In this document: positions 43,268 to 51,908 of the stretch, piece by piece
Layout of the letters: every line of letters begins with the position of its first letter
Position numbering within the stretch: the first letter of the stretch is position 1
Assembly (NCBI GenBank): GCA_903860975.1
Contig: CAIOSI010000029.1
Location: forward strand, 1-59,204
Length of the DNA: 59,204 nt
Direction: 5' to 3'
Origin: an uncultured Alphaproteobacteria bacterium
Lineage (GTDB): Bacteria > Pseudomonadota > Alphaproteobacteria > Caulobacterales > Caulobacteraceae
Notes under the pieces: generated by a model
Told to the model about the DNA's origin: nothing
Seen by the model: only the letters and a program-made list of their open reading frames with translations
Database searches by the model: none
Made by a program: the position numbers and the translations under genes

Positions 43268-44194
43268 TCAAGCTGCGCTTAGCGCATAGCTGACGCGGGG
43301 AAAATGCACGTGGATCTGGTCAAGCTCGCCAGCGTCGCGCGCAATGGTGATCCGATCGGCATTAATAGCGACAAGCCGCCCCTCGATTGGATCGCGGCCG
43401 TAGTCGTCAGCCCGGACAGTCACCGCGACGCCAGGCGCCAAGCCGGACGGATCGGCCGGATCGCTCGCCAATGGCTTCGTCGGCGTGAGCGTGCGCGCGA
43501 CCTCCAATGCGCCCGCGCCCGTCATTTCACGGAAACGCCCATGGCCAAGCGCCTTCATCCGCTCTCGCCATCCCATCGTCTTGGGCAAACCCTCCAGCAA
43601 TGCCGCAAAGGCCCCTGGCGCCGCCTGCCCTAGCCACCAGACGTTCATGTAGGCTGAGATATCAGCCAGAGAAGGTGTCGATCCGCCTAGAAAATCGTTG
43701 CTGGCCAATCCCTGCTCTATCCAAGACGCATGCGCGCGCCATTGCGCCTTCATGGGGCCGGCGGCCGCCTTCATTGCGGCGACATCGAAGGGACGGCCAG
43801 AAAGGTTTTCCCGATCGGCGACAAAAGAGGCCGGCACCTTGTCCGCGGTCTCTCCGAAAACCACCGCGACGCTCACCTGGAAGAACAATCGATCAGCCCA
43901 GAGATTGACCGCCCAATCGGCACCCTTGATCACCGCGGGCTTGCGATGTCGCGCATCGATCTCAGCCAGGATGACCTGGGTGTCGCAATAGATATCAGCT
44001 CCGATCTGCAGCACCGGGATACGCCGATAGCCACCTGTCAGCGGGATCAGCTCGGGCTTTGGCATGATCACGGGCTGGATGACCGAGCGCCATGAAAGTC
44101 CCTTCACGCCCATCATTACCCGCACCTTTTCAGAGAAGGGCGAGGTTTCGTAGTGGTGCAAGATGAGCTCGCCTGAGGAAGCCGGTGTCGTCAT
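43268..44194 (-). CDS. Glutathione S-transferase with extra C-terminal domain
   Basis: A 308-residue protein. Residues 10-90 are a thioredoxin-fold GST N-domain (LILHHYETSPFSEKVRVMMG, then GGYRRIPVLQIGADIYCDTQ as the cis-Pro/glutathione site); about 100-230 are the all-helical C-domain. Residues about 235-308 are added: an Ala/Pro linker then GLAPGVAVTVRADDYGRDPI and an all-beta stretch to the end, which ordinary GSTs of 200-220 residues lack. ATG 44194 shares one base with the stop of the upstream small gene (TGATG), so translation is coupled. Confidence 0.82.
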   Translation of the reverse strand: MTTPASSGELILHHYETSPFSEKVRVMMGVKGLSWRSVIQPVIMPKPELIPLTGGYRRIPVLQIGADIYCDTQVILAEIDARHRKPAVIKGADWAVNLWADRLFFQVSVAVVFGETADKVPASFVADRENLSGRPFDVAAMKAAAGPMKAQWRAHASWIEQGLASNDFLGGSTPSLADISAYMNVWWLGQAAPGAFAALLEGLPKTMGWRERMKALGHGRFREMTGAGALEVARTLTPTKPLASDPADPSGLAPGVAVTVRADDYGRDPIEGRLVAINADRITIARDAGELDQIHVHFPRVSYALSAA

Positions 44195-44550
44195 CAGTGA
44201 AATCCTGGCGCAAAGTGGATATGGCCGCGTTCGAGCCTCTTTAGAACCACCTCGACCCCGCCGGATTGCATCATCCAATCGAGGTGATGGTCGCAGGCCC
44301 CACGCTTGATGATCCCCTTTTCCACGCGTTCGGCGACGTTGACCATGGCTGACCCCCGCGCCATGTCGATGATCCCGGCGAAAGTGCCGCCGAACCAGGA
44401 CCGCGCGCGGGCTTGCGCGAACGCGCCTGCCGCTCCGCCAGCGCCCAAGCCGCCGTGCGATGCGGGCCTGAAGGCTTTGCCGCTTTGCCTAGGTGCCGAC
44501 TTGATCTTCTGGCCGGACACAAACAGCCGATGGTCTTGTCGTATGATCAT
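44194..44550 (-). CDS. 118-residue protein of unknown family, coupled to GST
   Basis: ATG 44550 has GAGG eight bases upstream. The sequence has a basic N-terminus (MIIRQDHRLFVSGQKIKSAP), a Gly/Ala-rich centre (GGLGAGGAAGAFAQARARSW), and a C-terminal HHLDWMMQSGGVEVVLKRLE stretch. No membrane span or known motif. It sits between two GST genes in an epoxide hydrolase operon and overlaps the second GST start by one base, so it may be a partner protein. No function is proposed. Confidence 0.6.
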   Translation of the reverse strand: MIIRQDHRLFVSGQKIKSAPRQSGKAFRPASHGGLGAGGAAGAFAQARARSWFGGTFAGIIDMARGSAMVNVAERVEKGIIKRGACDHHLDWMMQSGGVEVVLKRLERGHIHFAPGFH

Positions 44551-44560
44551 TGTCTTGGCC

Positions 44561-45205
44561 TCACGCAGGGAAGGCCTCGGCGCCCGGCGGCGCATGCCTC
44601 AGTTGCGAGGCCTTGGCGGCCTGGAAGCCTGGCCGAGCCTGAAGCCGGCTCCAATAGGCCGCGACGGACGGCGTGAACTCCGCGTCCAATCCGAGCTGGC
44701 CGGCCAACAGCAAGGCGTAGCCGACGGAAATGTCGGCCGCCGTAAACCGATCGGCGCAGAGCCATTCGTGGTCTTGCAACGCCCGATCAACAGCCCGAAG
44801 CCGCGCCAGGAACCACTTGGCATAGTCATCTGCCACGACCTCGGCCTTACCCGGCTCAAAGCGGCGATAGCGTAAAACGAGGGTCTGCGGAAAAGTCAGC
44901 GTCGCCTCACCGAAATGCAGCCCGTTCAACCAAGCCCCGTAGGCCGGATCGTCGACCTCGACCGCCAGAGAGCTAGGCCCGTAGCGAGTGACCAGGTACT
45001 GCACGATCGCGGCAGACTCCGTCATGAAGGTCGCCCCGTCGATCAAGGCTGGGATCGTACCCAGCGGATTGACCGCCATAAATTCCTTTGCGCGATAGCG
45101 CGGTGGGAACGGCATGACAGTCAGCTCATAGTCCAGGCCCAACTCCTCCAAAGCCCAGAGCGGCCTGAACGAGCGCGCATCGGCGCAATGATAAAGCTGG
45201 ATCAC
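44561..45205 (-). CDS. Glutathione S-transferase
   Basis: A 214-residue canonical GST. Residues 1-78 are the thioredoxin fold (MIQLYHCADARSFRPLWALEE with NPLGTIPALIDGATFMTESAAI as cis-Pro and glutathione-gamma-glutamyl site); 85-205 are the helical domain with FTAADISVGYALLLA, the conserved N-capping box. It adds glutathione to electrophiles such as epoxides. It follows the epoxide hydrolase with a four-base overlap. Confidence 0.92.
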   Translation of the reverse strand: MIQLYHCADARSFRPLWALEELGLDYELTVMPFPPRYRAKEFMAVNPLGTIPALIDGATFMTESAAIVQYLVTRYGPSSLAVEVDDPAYGAWLNGLHFGEATLTFPQTLVLRYRRFEPGKAEVVADDYAKWFLARLRAVDRALQDHEWLCADRFTAADISVGYALLLAGQLGLDAEFTPSVAAYWSRLQARPGFQAAKASQLRHAPPGAEAFPA

Positions 45206-46170
45206 TCAAGCCCCTTAAGCCACGGAATTAACAAGGTATTCACTTCATCAGGACGTTCCTGCTGGGTCCAGTGACCACAGCCAGCCAGGACATGGACACC
45301 CTGAAGATTGGTTACGTGTTGGCGCATCATCGCTGCGGGGTCAGCGATGCGGCCAAAGCCATTAAACGCCGGATCGCGGTCACCCCCTATCAGCAAGGTT
45401 GGCATGTCGAGTTTGCGGCCACGGAACTGCTGCAGCCAGGCGAAGTCGCGTTCGTGATTTCGGTAGCGGCTGATCGGTCCGAAGAACCCCGAGGCGGTGA
45501 ACTCGCCCACGTAGAAATCGAGATCCGCCGCGGTCAGCCAAGAGGGGAACACCGCAGGATCGACCATGCCCTCCAGCAGTGTGGCACCATGTTTTTTCTG
45601 TGGCCAGGTCCCGTCCGGCGCGTCGCCGCAGATGCCGTAGTAGAACTTGCGTAGGAAGCCCCGAACGTCGGCCTGCGCCTCGGCCTCGGGCGGTCCGACA
45701 TTCTGAAACCAAGCCTGGTAGAAAAACTGCCCGTTCGACGTGAAAGCTTCCGCGAAAATCTCAGTGAATGGCCGGTTCGGTACGCCGGAATAAGGCACCG
45801 ACAGCCCCGCGACAGCACAGAACTGCTCAGGCCGAGAAAGGGCCGAATTCCAGACGATCGGCGCGCCCCAATCGTGGCCGATCAGTATGGTTGGTGCCTG
45901 CGGCTGCAAGCTCTTTGCGATGCCAGCCACATCTGCCGTCAGGCTTTCCATATCATAGGCGGCGACGTCGCCCGGCTTATCTGAGCCGCCATAACCACGC
46001 ACATCTATGGCCGCTGCGGTAAAGCCGGCCTGAGCGATAGGCCCGAGCTGATGACGCCACGAGAACCAGCTTTCCGGGAAGCCATGCACGAGAAGGACCA
46101 AAGGCCCTGCGCCCTCAATTGCGACGCGAATCTGCGCGGCTCCCGCGTTGATCGTCCTGAATTCGGGCAT
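45202..46170 (-). CDS. Epoxide hydrolase, alpha/beta-hydrolase fold
   Basis: A 322-residue hydrolase with oxyanion HGFPESWFSWRHQL (29-42), DVRGYGGSDKP (57-67), nucleophile Asp100 in IGHDWGAPIVW (an Asp, not Ser, which marks epoxide hydrolases), and a final His in AGCGHWTQQERPDEV. It opens epoxides to vicinal diols in the cytoplasm. ATG 46170 is chosen as it meets the conserved start; ATG 46197 also possible. It is first of a five-gene minus-strand operon with two GSTs, so both arms of epoxide detoxification are encoded together. Divergent from an SDR gene. Confidence 0.9.
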   Translation of the reverse strand: MPEFRTINAGAAQIRVAIEGAGPLVLLVHGFPESWFSWRHQLGPIAQAGFTAAAIDVRGYGGSDKPGDVAAYDMESLTADVAGIAKSLQPQAPTILIGHDWGAPIVWNSALSRPEQFCAVAGLSVPYSGVPNRPFTEIFAEAFTSNGQFFYQAWFQNVGPPEAEAQADVRGFLRKFYYGICGDAPDGTWPQKKHGATLLEGMVDPAVFPSWLTAADLDFYVGEFTASGFFGPISRYRNHERDFAWLQQFRGRKLDMPTLLIGGDRDPAFNGFGRIADPAAMMRQHVTNLQGVHVLAGCGHWTQQERPDEVNTLLIPWLKGLE

Positions 46171-46291
46171 TTCCGCCTGGCTCCCTATGAAATGCATCGT
46201 TCCCGTTGGATGGCATTGTGGCAAGCCTGACCATGCGTCACCGTTGACCTTGTGTGCCGGCGTGCGAGCATCGCCTCAGGGAGACGCGCCA

Positions 46292-47023
46292 GTGGACGAG
46301 CTCGATTTCAACGGTAAAGGCGTCCTTGTCGTGGGAGGCTCCAGCGGCATAGGTAACGGCATCGCACGCAGCTTCCTCCAGCGCGGCGCGGCGGTGCATG
46401 TCTGGGGCACGCGCGCTAAGGCGGAGGACTACGAGGGCATCGAAGGCTCCGATCTGAAGGGCCTGACCTACGGACAGGTTGATGTGGGTGACCGCGAGCA
46501 GATCGCCGCAGCATCCGCGCCGTCAGCCATGGATGTTCTCGTCCTCTGCCAGGGGACTGTCGTCTATCGGCGAGGCGAATTCGAACCTGAAGGCTGGGAC
46601 CGCGTCATGGCGGTCAACCTCGACAGCCTGATGGCCTGCGCGATGAAATTCCACGACCCATTAGCGGCGCGCAGAGGCGTGATCATTATCGTCAGTTCGG
46701 TGTCAGGCTACACCTCTAACCGTGGCAATCCGGCTTATGCGGCATCAAAGGCCGGAGCCGTCAGCCTGACCAAAACGTTGGGTCAGGCCTGGGCGCGCGA
46801 CGGTATCCGTGTCGTTGGACTGGCGCCTGGCCTTGTCGACACCAAGCTCACGAAGGTCACCACTGAACACCCGGAGCGCCTTGAAGGGGCGCTGGCCTCG
46901 ATTCCGCTGGGTCGGATGGGTACACCGCAAGACATGGCGGGCGCGGCTCTATTCCTGGCCTCACCCTTGGCGTCCTATGTGGTCGGCCAAACCCTGATCG
47001 TCGATGGAGGCCTAAGCCTTTGA
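46292..47023 (+). CDS. SDR family oxidoreductase
   Basis: A 243-residue SDR from GTG 46292 (GGGAG eight bases upstream). It has GGSSGIG (15-21), a Cys86-Gln-Gly in the NNAG position, Ser135/136, Tyr149 and Lys153, and an end with VDGGLSL. The frame is open further upstream over the divergent epoxide hydrolase, but without a site. It is coupled to the next SDR by a TTGA overlap. Confidence 0.87.
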   Translation: MDELDFNGKGVLVVGGSSGIGNGIARSFLQRGAAVHVWGTRAKAEDYEGIEGSDLKGLTYGQVDVGDREQIAAASAPSAMDVLVLCQGTVVYRRGEFEPEGWDRVMAVNLDSLMACAMKFHDPLAARRGVIIIVSSVSGYTSNRGNPAYAASKAGAVSLTKTLGQAWARDGIRVVGLAPGLVDTKLTKVTTEHPERLEGALASIPLGRMGTPQDMAGAALFLASPLASYVVGQTLIVDGGLSL

Positions 47024-47790
47024 CCGCAAACCCCCGTTCCGTCGCCGAATCCACCGTCCTCATCACAGGGGCCGCAAGTGGCATGGGCAGGGCGACAGCC
47101 GAGATCTTCGCCGCCGAAGGCGCGCATGTGGCCTTAACCGACATTGCCGCGGAGTCTGTCCGAGAGGTTGCCGACGACCTGGTTCACCGAGGCTTCAGCG
47201 CCGAGGCCTGGACCCTGGATGTGGGTGACGTCTCAGCTATCAACACAGTCGTTACGGCTGCGGCCGAACGTTTTGGCGGCCTCGACATCGTCATCAACAA
47301 CGCCGGCGTGGGCGGGTTCGCCGCCATCGATGCGGAGAATTACGAAATCGTCTGGACCCGCGCGCTCGGGGTCATGCTGACGGCGCACCAACGGGTCATC
47401 CGCGCCGCCCTGCCCTTTCTACGTCAATCCGCTGCACCTCGCATTGTCAACATTGCCTCCACCGAGGCCTTGGGTGCGACGTCGCGCGACAGCGCCTACG
47501 CTGCCGCTAAGGCCGGCGTCACAGGCCTCACCCGGGCGTTGGCCGTGGAACTCGGGCGCGATGGAATTACCGTCAACTGCATCTGTCCAGGTCCAATCCT
47601 GACCGGTATGACCGACGCGATATCTGAGGCCGACCGACAGACTTTTGCCAGGCGGCGCACGGCCCTCGGCCGCTATGGGCGGCCAGACGAAGTGGCCCAC
47701 ATGACCCTAAGCCTGTGCCTCCCCGCCGCCTCCTACATCACCGGCGCGACGATCGCGGTGGACGGCGGACTCATGGCGCGAAATGCCTAG
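47020..47790 (+). CDS. SDR family oxidoreductase
   Basis: A 256-residue SDR from TTG 47020, whose TTG overlaps the previous stop. It has TGAASGMG (16-23), NNAG (93-96), Ser147, Tyr160 and Lys164, and VDGGLMARNA at the end. It resembles 3-oxoacyl or cyclic alcohol dehydrogenases. Two adjoining SDRs suggest successive redox steps on one substrate. The 3' end overlaps the convergent crotonase by four bases. Confidence 0.9.
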   Translation: MTANPRSVAESTVLITGAASGMGRATAEIFAAEGAHVALTDIAAESVREVADDLVHRGFSAEAWTLDVGDVSAINTVVTAAAERFGGLDIVINNAGVGGFAAIDAENYEIVWTRALGVMLTAHQRVIRAALPFLRQSAAPRIVNIASTEALGATSRDSAYAAAKAGVTGLTRALAVELGRDGITVNCICPGPILTGMTDAISEADRQTFARRRTALGRYGRPDEVAHMTLSLCLPAASYITGATIAVDGGLMARNA

Positions 47791-48596
47791 TCGCCCTTGA
47801 ATTTTCCTGGCCGCTTCTCGCGGAAGGCCGCGATACCTTCGCGCTGGTCGTCGGTGCGGGCCGCGAGCAGGTACTGATCGCGATCCATGTAGATACTGGC
47901 CTGGGCGGTCGCGGCCGAAATGGCGTTGATTGCTTCCTTCGTCATACGCACTGGCAGCGGCGGCAGAGCCACGACCTTTTCAGCCCAGCGCCGCGCCGCG
48001 GCTAGGGCCTGGCCCGCGGCCACAACCTCGTCGGCGAAGCCCCAGGCAAGGCATTGGGCGGCATCAGCCGCCTCGCCGAAAATCACATACTGTTTGGCGC
48101 GGCTGGGGCCGGCGAGCGCCACGAGCTTGGGCAGAGACCGCCAGCTCATGTTCATGCCCAAGGGAATTTCCGGCAACCGCATGTAGGCACCTTCGCCCAT
48201 CATCCGGAAATCACACGAGACCGCCAGCGCTGAGCCGCCACCGATGCAGTACCCCTCAATCGCAGCGATGGTCACCGCCTCAATCTCCTCCCAGGCCTTG
48301 CACAGATCAGGGCCTGCCATGATCGCCCGCCGCGATTCCAAGAGGGTTGGAGTGGCCACGCCCGCCTGCCGGGCGGACAGATCAGCGCCTGCAGAGAAGT
48401 AGCTTTCGGTACCGGTTAGGATCACCACCAAGACGTCCGTGCGCAGCCGAAGCAGCCGCGCGGCCAAGGTCAATTCTTCCATAAGCGCGCCGTTCAGCGC
48501 ATTTCGGGCCTCGGGCCTGGCCATTACGACTTCACAGACATGGCCTCGTCGGGTGACCCGGATATGCGTCCAGACGTTGTCGAAAAGCTCATCCAT
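47787..48596 (-). CDS. Enoyl-CoA hydratase family protein
   Basis: A 269-residue crotonase from ATG 48596 (GGAG eight bases upstream). Oxyanion-hole loops are ESYFSAGADLSARQ and EGYCIGGGSALAVSCD, and RLPEIPLGMNMSWRSLPKL carries the Glu used by hydratases. It is convergent with the SDR pair and divergent from a secreted unknown protein. Its partner genes for beta-oxidation may be the SDRs alongside. Confidence 0.87.
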   Translation of the reverse strand: MDELFDNVWTHIRVTRRGHVCEVVMARPEARNALNGALMEELTLAARLLRLRTDVLVVILTGTESYFSAGADLSARQAGVATPTLLESRRAIMAGPDLCKAWEEIEAVTIAAIEGYCIGGGSALAVSCDFRMMGEGAYMRLPEIPLGMNMSWRSLPKLVALAGPSRAKQYVIFGEAADAAQCLAWGFADEVVAAGQALAAARRWAEKVVALPPLPVRMTKEAINAISAATAQASIYMDRDQYLLAARTDDQREGIAAFREKRPGKFKGD

Positions 48597-48676
48597 CGCC
48601 AATTCTCCAGACCGTTTCGAGCGACGATACACGAGGTGGGTTGCAAGCCGAGCCTGTCCGGCGAACTATCGTGGCC

Positions 48677-49711
48677 ATGACGCCGCTCTCACACCGCCTC
48701 GCCGCCCTGCTCACCGCCGGGCTGATCGCTGCCACCGCCACGGCGCAAGCCGCCGGCTACCACCCGCCTCGTAACGGGTTGGGCCAGCCAGACTTGCAAG
48801 GCACCTGGACCAACGCCTCGCTCACCAGCCTGCAGCGCCCGGCGATGTTCAAGGGCCTAACCTTGACCGAGGCCGAAGCCGCCGCGCTTGAAAAGCGCCG
48901 TGCGGCAGCACGCGCCCAGCAAGACAAACCCACAGATCCCAACGCCGGCGCACCGCCCGAGGCCGCCGATCCGGGGGGCTACAATGCGTCTTGGACCGAT
49001 CCCGGCGTCAGCCTGGGTCGAATCGACGGACAGGTGCGAACCTCGTGGATCGTCGATCCACTCAACGGCCAACTCCCCTACAGCACCGAGGGTCGCAAGG
49101 CTTACATCGAGGCCTTGCGCAAAGCGCGCAACAGCTGGGATGGGCCGGAAAATCGCCCGCTAGGCGAGCGCTGCATCCTAGGGTTTGGTTCAACAGCCGG
49201 TCCGCCGATGCTGAATGTGCTTTATAATAACAATTATCAGATCGTTCAGTCGAAGGACGCTGTGGTGATCCTGGTGGAGATGAACCACGACGCACGGATC
49301 ATTCGCCTGACTGACAATAAGCATCCGCAGCCCAGCATCCGGCCCTGGATGGGCGATAGCTTCGGCTGGTGGGAGGGCGACACCCTGGTCGTCGAGACGA
49401 CCAACTTCAATCCAGGCGAAAGCCTCAGGCCCTACTTCGGCAATTCGATCCTGCTGTCGCCGAACGCCAAGGTGACTGAGCGCTTCACGCGCGTGTCCAC
49501 CAAGCAAATCCTCTACCAGTTCCAGGTCAACGATCCGGCGACCTACAGCCAAGTTTGGAGGGCTGAGATGCCACTGAATTCAGCGGCAGGGCCGGTCTAT
49601 GAATACGCCTGTCACGAGGGAAATTACGCGCTCCCGGGCATCCTTGCCGGCGCGCGCAAGGCCGACAAGGAAGGTCGCAGGATCGAGGCTGTGGATGTGA
49701 GCGGGCGCTAG
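48677..49711 (+). CDS. Secreted protein of unknown function
   Basis: A 344-residue exported protein (signal peptide LAALLTAGLIAATATAQAA). It has an N-terminal GLGQPDLQGTWTNASLTSLQRP segment, a central GERCILGFGSTAGPPMLNVLYNN stretch, and a C-terminal YEYACHEGNYALPGILAGARK stretch with Cys and His. This kind of protein occurs beside degradative genes in many alphaproteobacteria and acidobacteria but has no assigned role. Its 3' end overlaps the convergent monooxygenase gene by four bases. Start ATG 48677 is set by the signal peptide; a site upstream is weak. Confidence 0.75.
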   Translation: MTPLSHRLAALLTAGLIAATATAQAAGYHPPRNGLGQPDLQGTWTNASLTSLQRPAMFKGLTLTEAEAAALEKRRAAARAQQDKPTDPNAGAPPEAADPGGYNASWTDPGVSLGRIDGQVRTSWIVDPLNGQLPYSTEGRKAYIEALRKARNSWDGPENRPLGERCILGFGSTAGPPMLNVLYNNNYQIVQSKDAVVILVEMNHDARIIRLTDNKHPQPSIRPWMGDSFGWWEGDTLVVETTNFNPGESLRPYFGNSILLSPNAKVTERFTRVSTKQILYQFQVNDPATYSQVWRAEMPLNSAAGPVYEYACHEGNYALPGILAGARKADKEGRRIEAVDVSGR

Positions 49712-51534
49712 CCCAGCTCCAACCCTGAGAACGTCCCTTCCGCACGCCATGCTTCGAGGACTTTGACGAACGCGACGGGGCCTGCGCCATAGGAGCCATT
49801 GCGCGCGCTCATGGCCTGCACATCGCCCTCATTGTTGTAATAGCCGGGCGTGCATTCCTCGAGGAACTTCTGGCGCATGATGGAAAGGTCGATGATCGTC
49901 TGGACCCAGGCGTCTTCGGCCGCTTGGGATGCCTCTACCCGCCGCACCTGATGCTCGGTGCAGTGGTTCAGCACATAGGCGATGTGCTTGGCCTGCTCGT
50001 TGATCATGTGGGGGAAATTGGCGGTGAGCCCTGACTGGGTGTTGGAGATGATAAAGCAGTTTGGGAAACCGCGGCTATAGAGGCCATGGAGGGTGGAAAC
50101 ACCGTCCTTCCATTTCTGCGTCAACGTCAGGCCATCTTGGCCATGTAACTCATAGCCTGAGCGTCGGGTAAATTCGGTGCCGACCTCGAACCCTGTGGCG
50201 TAGATCAGGCAGTCGAGCTCGTATTCTACGCCGTTCGCCACCACGCCCTTTTCGGTAATCCGCTCGACGCCTTTGCCCTGGGTGTCGATCAAATTAACGT
50301 TCGGTCTGTTGAACGTCGCAAGGTACTCGTCGTGGAAGCAGGGTCGCTTGCAGAATTGGTTGTAGTAGGGCTTCAACGCCTGCGCCGTGGATGGGTCAGC
50401 GACAACGCTATCCACGCGGGCGCGAACCTGTTCCATCTTCTTAAAATCAGCGAGTTGCATCAGCGCTGCAGGGTCTTCGACGATCTCACCGGCCGCCATT
50501 TTCTTGCGGGCCAACAGCAGGATATTGCCAATGATGTCGGTCCAGCCGTCGTTGACCAAATCTTCTTCCTGAAAGCCGCCGGAGAGAAGGATGTTGAAAT
50601 TGTCCATCCGCCGTTGCTGCCAGCCTGCCTCAAGGCGCGCGACCCAATCGGGATCCGTCGCGCGGTTGTTGCGTACATCGATGGAAGAAGGCGTCCGTTG
50701 GAACACGAAGAGTTTGCCTGCGCCAGCGCCAAGGTGCGGCACGCATTGAACAGCGGTCGCCCCTGTGCCGATGACGCCGACGGTTTTTCCAGCCAGCCCT
50801 GTGAGCCCGCCGGCTGAGGTGCCACCTGTATATTCGTAGTCCCAGCGACTGGTGTGGAACGAGTGGCCTTTGTAGGTCTCCAAGCCCGGAATGCCTGGTA
50901 ATTTTGGTCGATGCAGCGGCCCGTTGGCCATCACCACAAAGCGCGCCCTTAGCGCATCGCCGCGATTGGTTTGCACAATCCACCGTCGTGCCGCCTCGTC
51001 CCAGCGCATGGCGGTCACTTCGGTTTGGAATAGCGCCCCATCGTAGAGGTTGAAGTGTTCACCGATAGCGCGGCTGTGGGCCAGAATTTCAGGCGCGCCT
51101 GCGTACTTCTCAGTCGGCACGTAGCCGATCTCTTCCAGCAGTGGCAGGTAGATATAGCTCTCAATATCGCAGGCCGCGCCGGGATAGCGGTTCCAGTACC
51201 AAGTGCCCCCGAAATCCCCGCCCTTCTCGACGATCCGAATATCCGTCAATCCAGCCTCTCGCAGCCTTGCACCGGCCAGCAAACCGCCAAAGCCACCCCC
51301 GACCACCAGCACCTCAACCTCGTCGGCCAAGGGCGCGCGGTTAAACCCTGGCGCGACATAGGGATCGTCAAGGTAGTGGGCAAAGTCGCCGGCGATGGCG
51401 TGATACTGGGTGTTGCCGTCAGATCGCAGGCGCTTGTCGCGCTCTTCTCGATACTTGGCGCGCAAGGCCTCGGGATCGAAACCGACGCCTTCGGCCTCCA
51501 TATCAACGGCCTCATGGGCAAGCGTGTCGGTCAT
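49708..51534 (-). CDS. Flavin-containing monooxygenase, Baeyer-Villiger type
   Basis: A 608-residue enzyme. GGGFGG (79-84) is the FAD site, YKGHSFHTSRWD (221-232) fits the Baeyer-Villiger fingerprint FxGxxxHxxxW[PD] with Tyr for the first Phe, and GTGATA (256-261) binds NADPH. NTQYHAIAGDFAHYLDDPYV is a typical N-terminal extension. It inserts oxygen beside a ketone or oxidises a heteroatom in the cytoplasm. ATG 51534 has GGAG eight bases upstream. Adjoining secreted and PQQ enzymes suggest a degradative setting; the ketone is unknown. Confidence 0.9.
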   Translation of the reverse strand: MTDTLAHEAVDMEAEGVGFDPEALRAKYREERDKRLRSDGNTQYHAIAGDFAHYLDDPYVAPGFNRAPLADEVEVLVVGGGFGGLLAGARLREAGLTDIRIVEKGGDFGGTWYWNRYPGAACDIESYIYLPLLEEIGYVPTEKYAGAPEILAHSRAIGEHFNLYDGALFQTEVTAMRWDEAARRWIVQTNRGDALRARFVVMANGPLHRPKLPGIPGLETYKGHSFHTSRWDYEYTGGTSAGGLTGLAGKTVGVIGTGATAVQCVPHLGAGAGKLFVFQRTPSSIDVRNNRATDPDWVARLEAGWQQRRMDNFNILLSGGFQEEDLVNDGWTDIIGNILLLARKKMAAGEIVEDPAALMQLADFKKMEQVRARVDSVVADPSTAQALKPYYNQFCKRPCFHDEYLATFNRPNVNLIDTQGKGVERITEKGVVANGVEYELDCLIYATGFEVGTEFTRRSGYELHGQDGLTLTQKWKDGVSTLHGLYSRGFPNCFIISNTQSGLTANFPHMINEQAKHIAYVLNHCTEHQVRRVEASQAAEDAWVQTIIDLSIMRQKFLEECTPGYYNNEGDVQAMSARNGSYGAGPVAFVKVLEAWRAEGTFSGLELG

Positions 51535-51823
51535 GTCATTGTCTCCACCTGCGATCGCGTCATCAATCCGGATATTACGCGGCGACAATCAAGCCCAAGG
51601 CCCTGCGCCGCACTGTCAATCTGATAGGGGTTCGCATGCCTTGGCGAACCTTGAAGCTGTCAGAGCGCCGGGCCCGGATTTCGCAACCGTGCCAATTCCG
51701 ACGACGATTGTTGATAGCGAACCCGGCGTCCTCATCACCAACAATGCCTTAGGCTGATGCTCCAATCGCGGTCCTGACAGCAGAGCCTGTGAGGCGCGAT
51801 CCGTCCGCCGTACACCCTGAGGG
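51535..51823. other. Intergenic stretch, no clear gene
   Basis: A minor plus-strand frame ends FATVPIPTTIVDSEPGVLIT then NNALG and stop at 51757. It has no ribosome binding site or known family. It must hold the monooxygenase promoter on the minus strand. Nothing else is apparent. Confidence 0.3.
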
Positions 51824-51852
51824 GAGAATGGCTTCATGCCGAAGCCATTCTC
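51824..51852 (-). terminator. Perfect 12-base inverted repeat
   Basis: GAGAATGGCTTC and GAAGCCATTCTC flank a five-base loop, giving a strong hairpin 56 bases after the PQQ dehydrogenase stop. There is no T-run, so it may be a terminator needing Rho, or an mRNA-stabilising 3' stem. Confidence 0.5.
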
Positions 51853-51908
51853 GGCCCGCTCAGCGCCAAACGGAACTCAAACCCGTCACCGCCTGACGCA
51901 ACGGCTCT

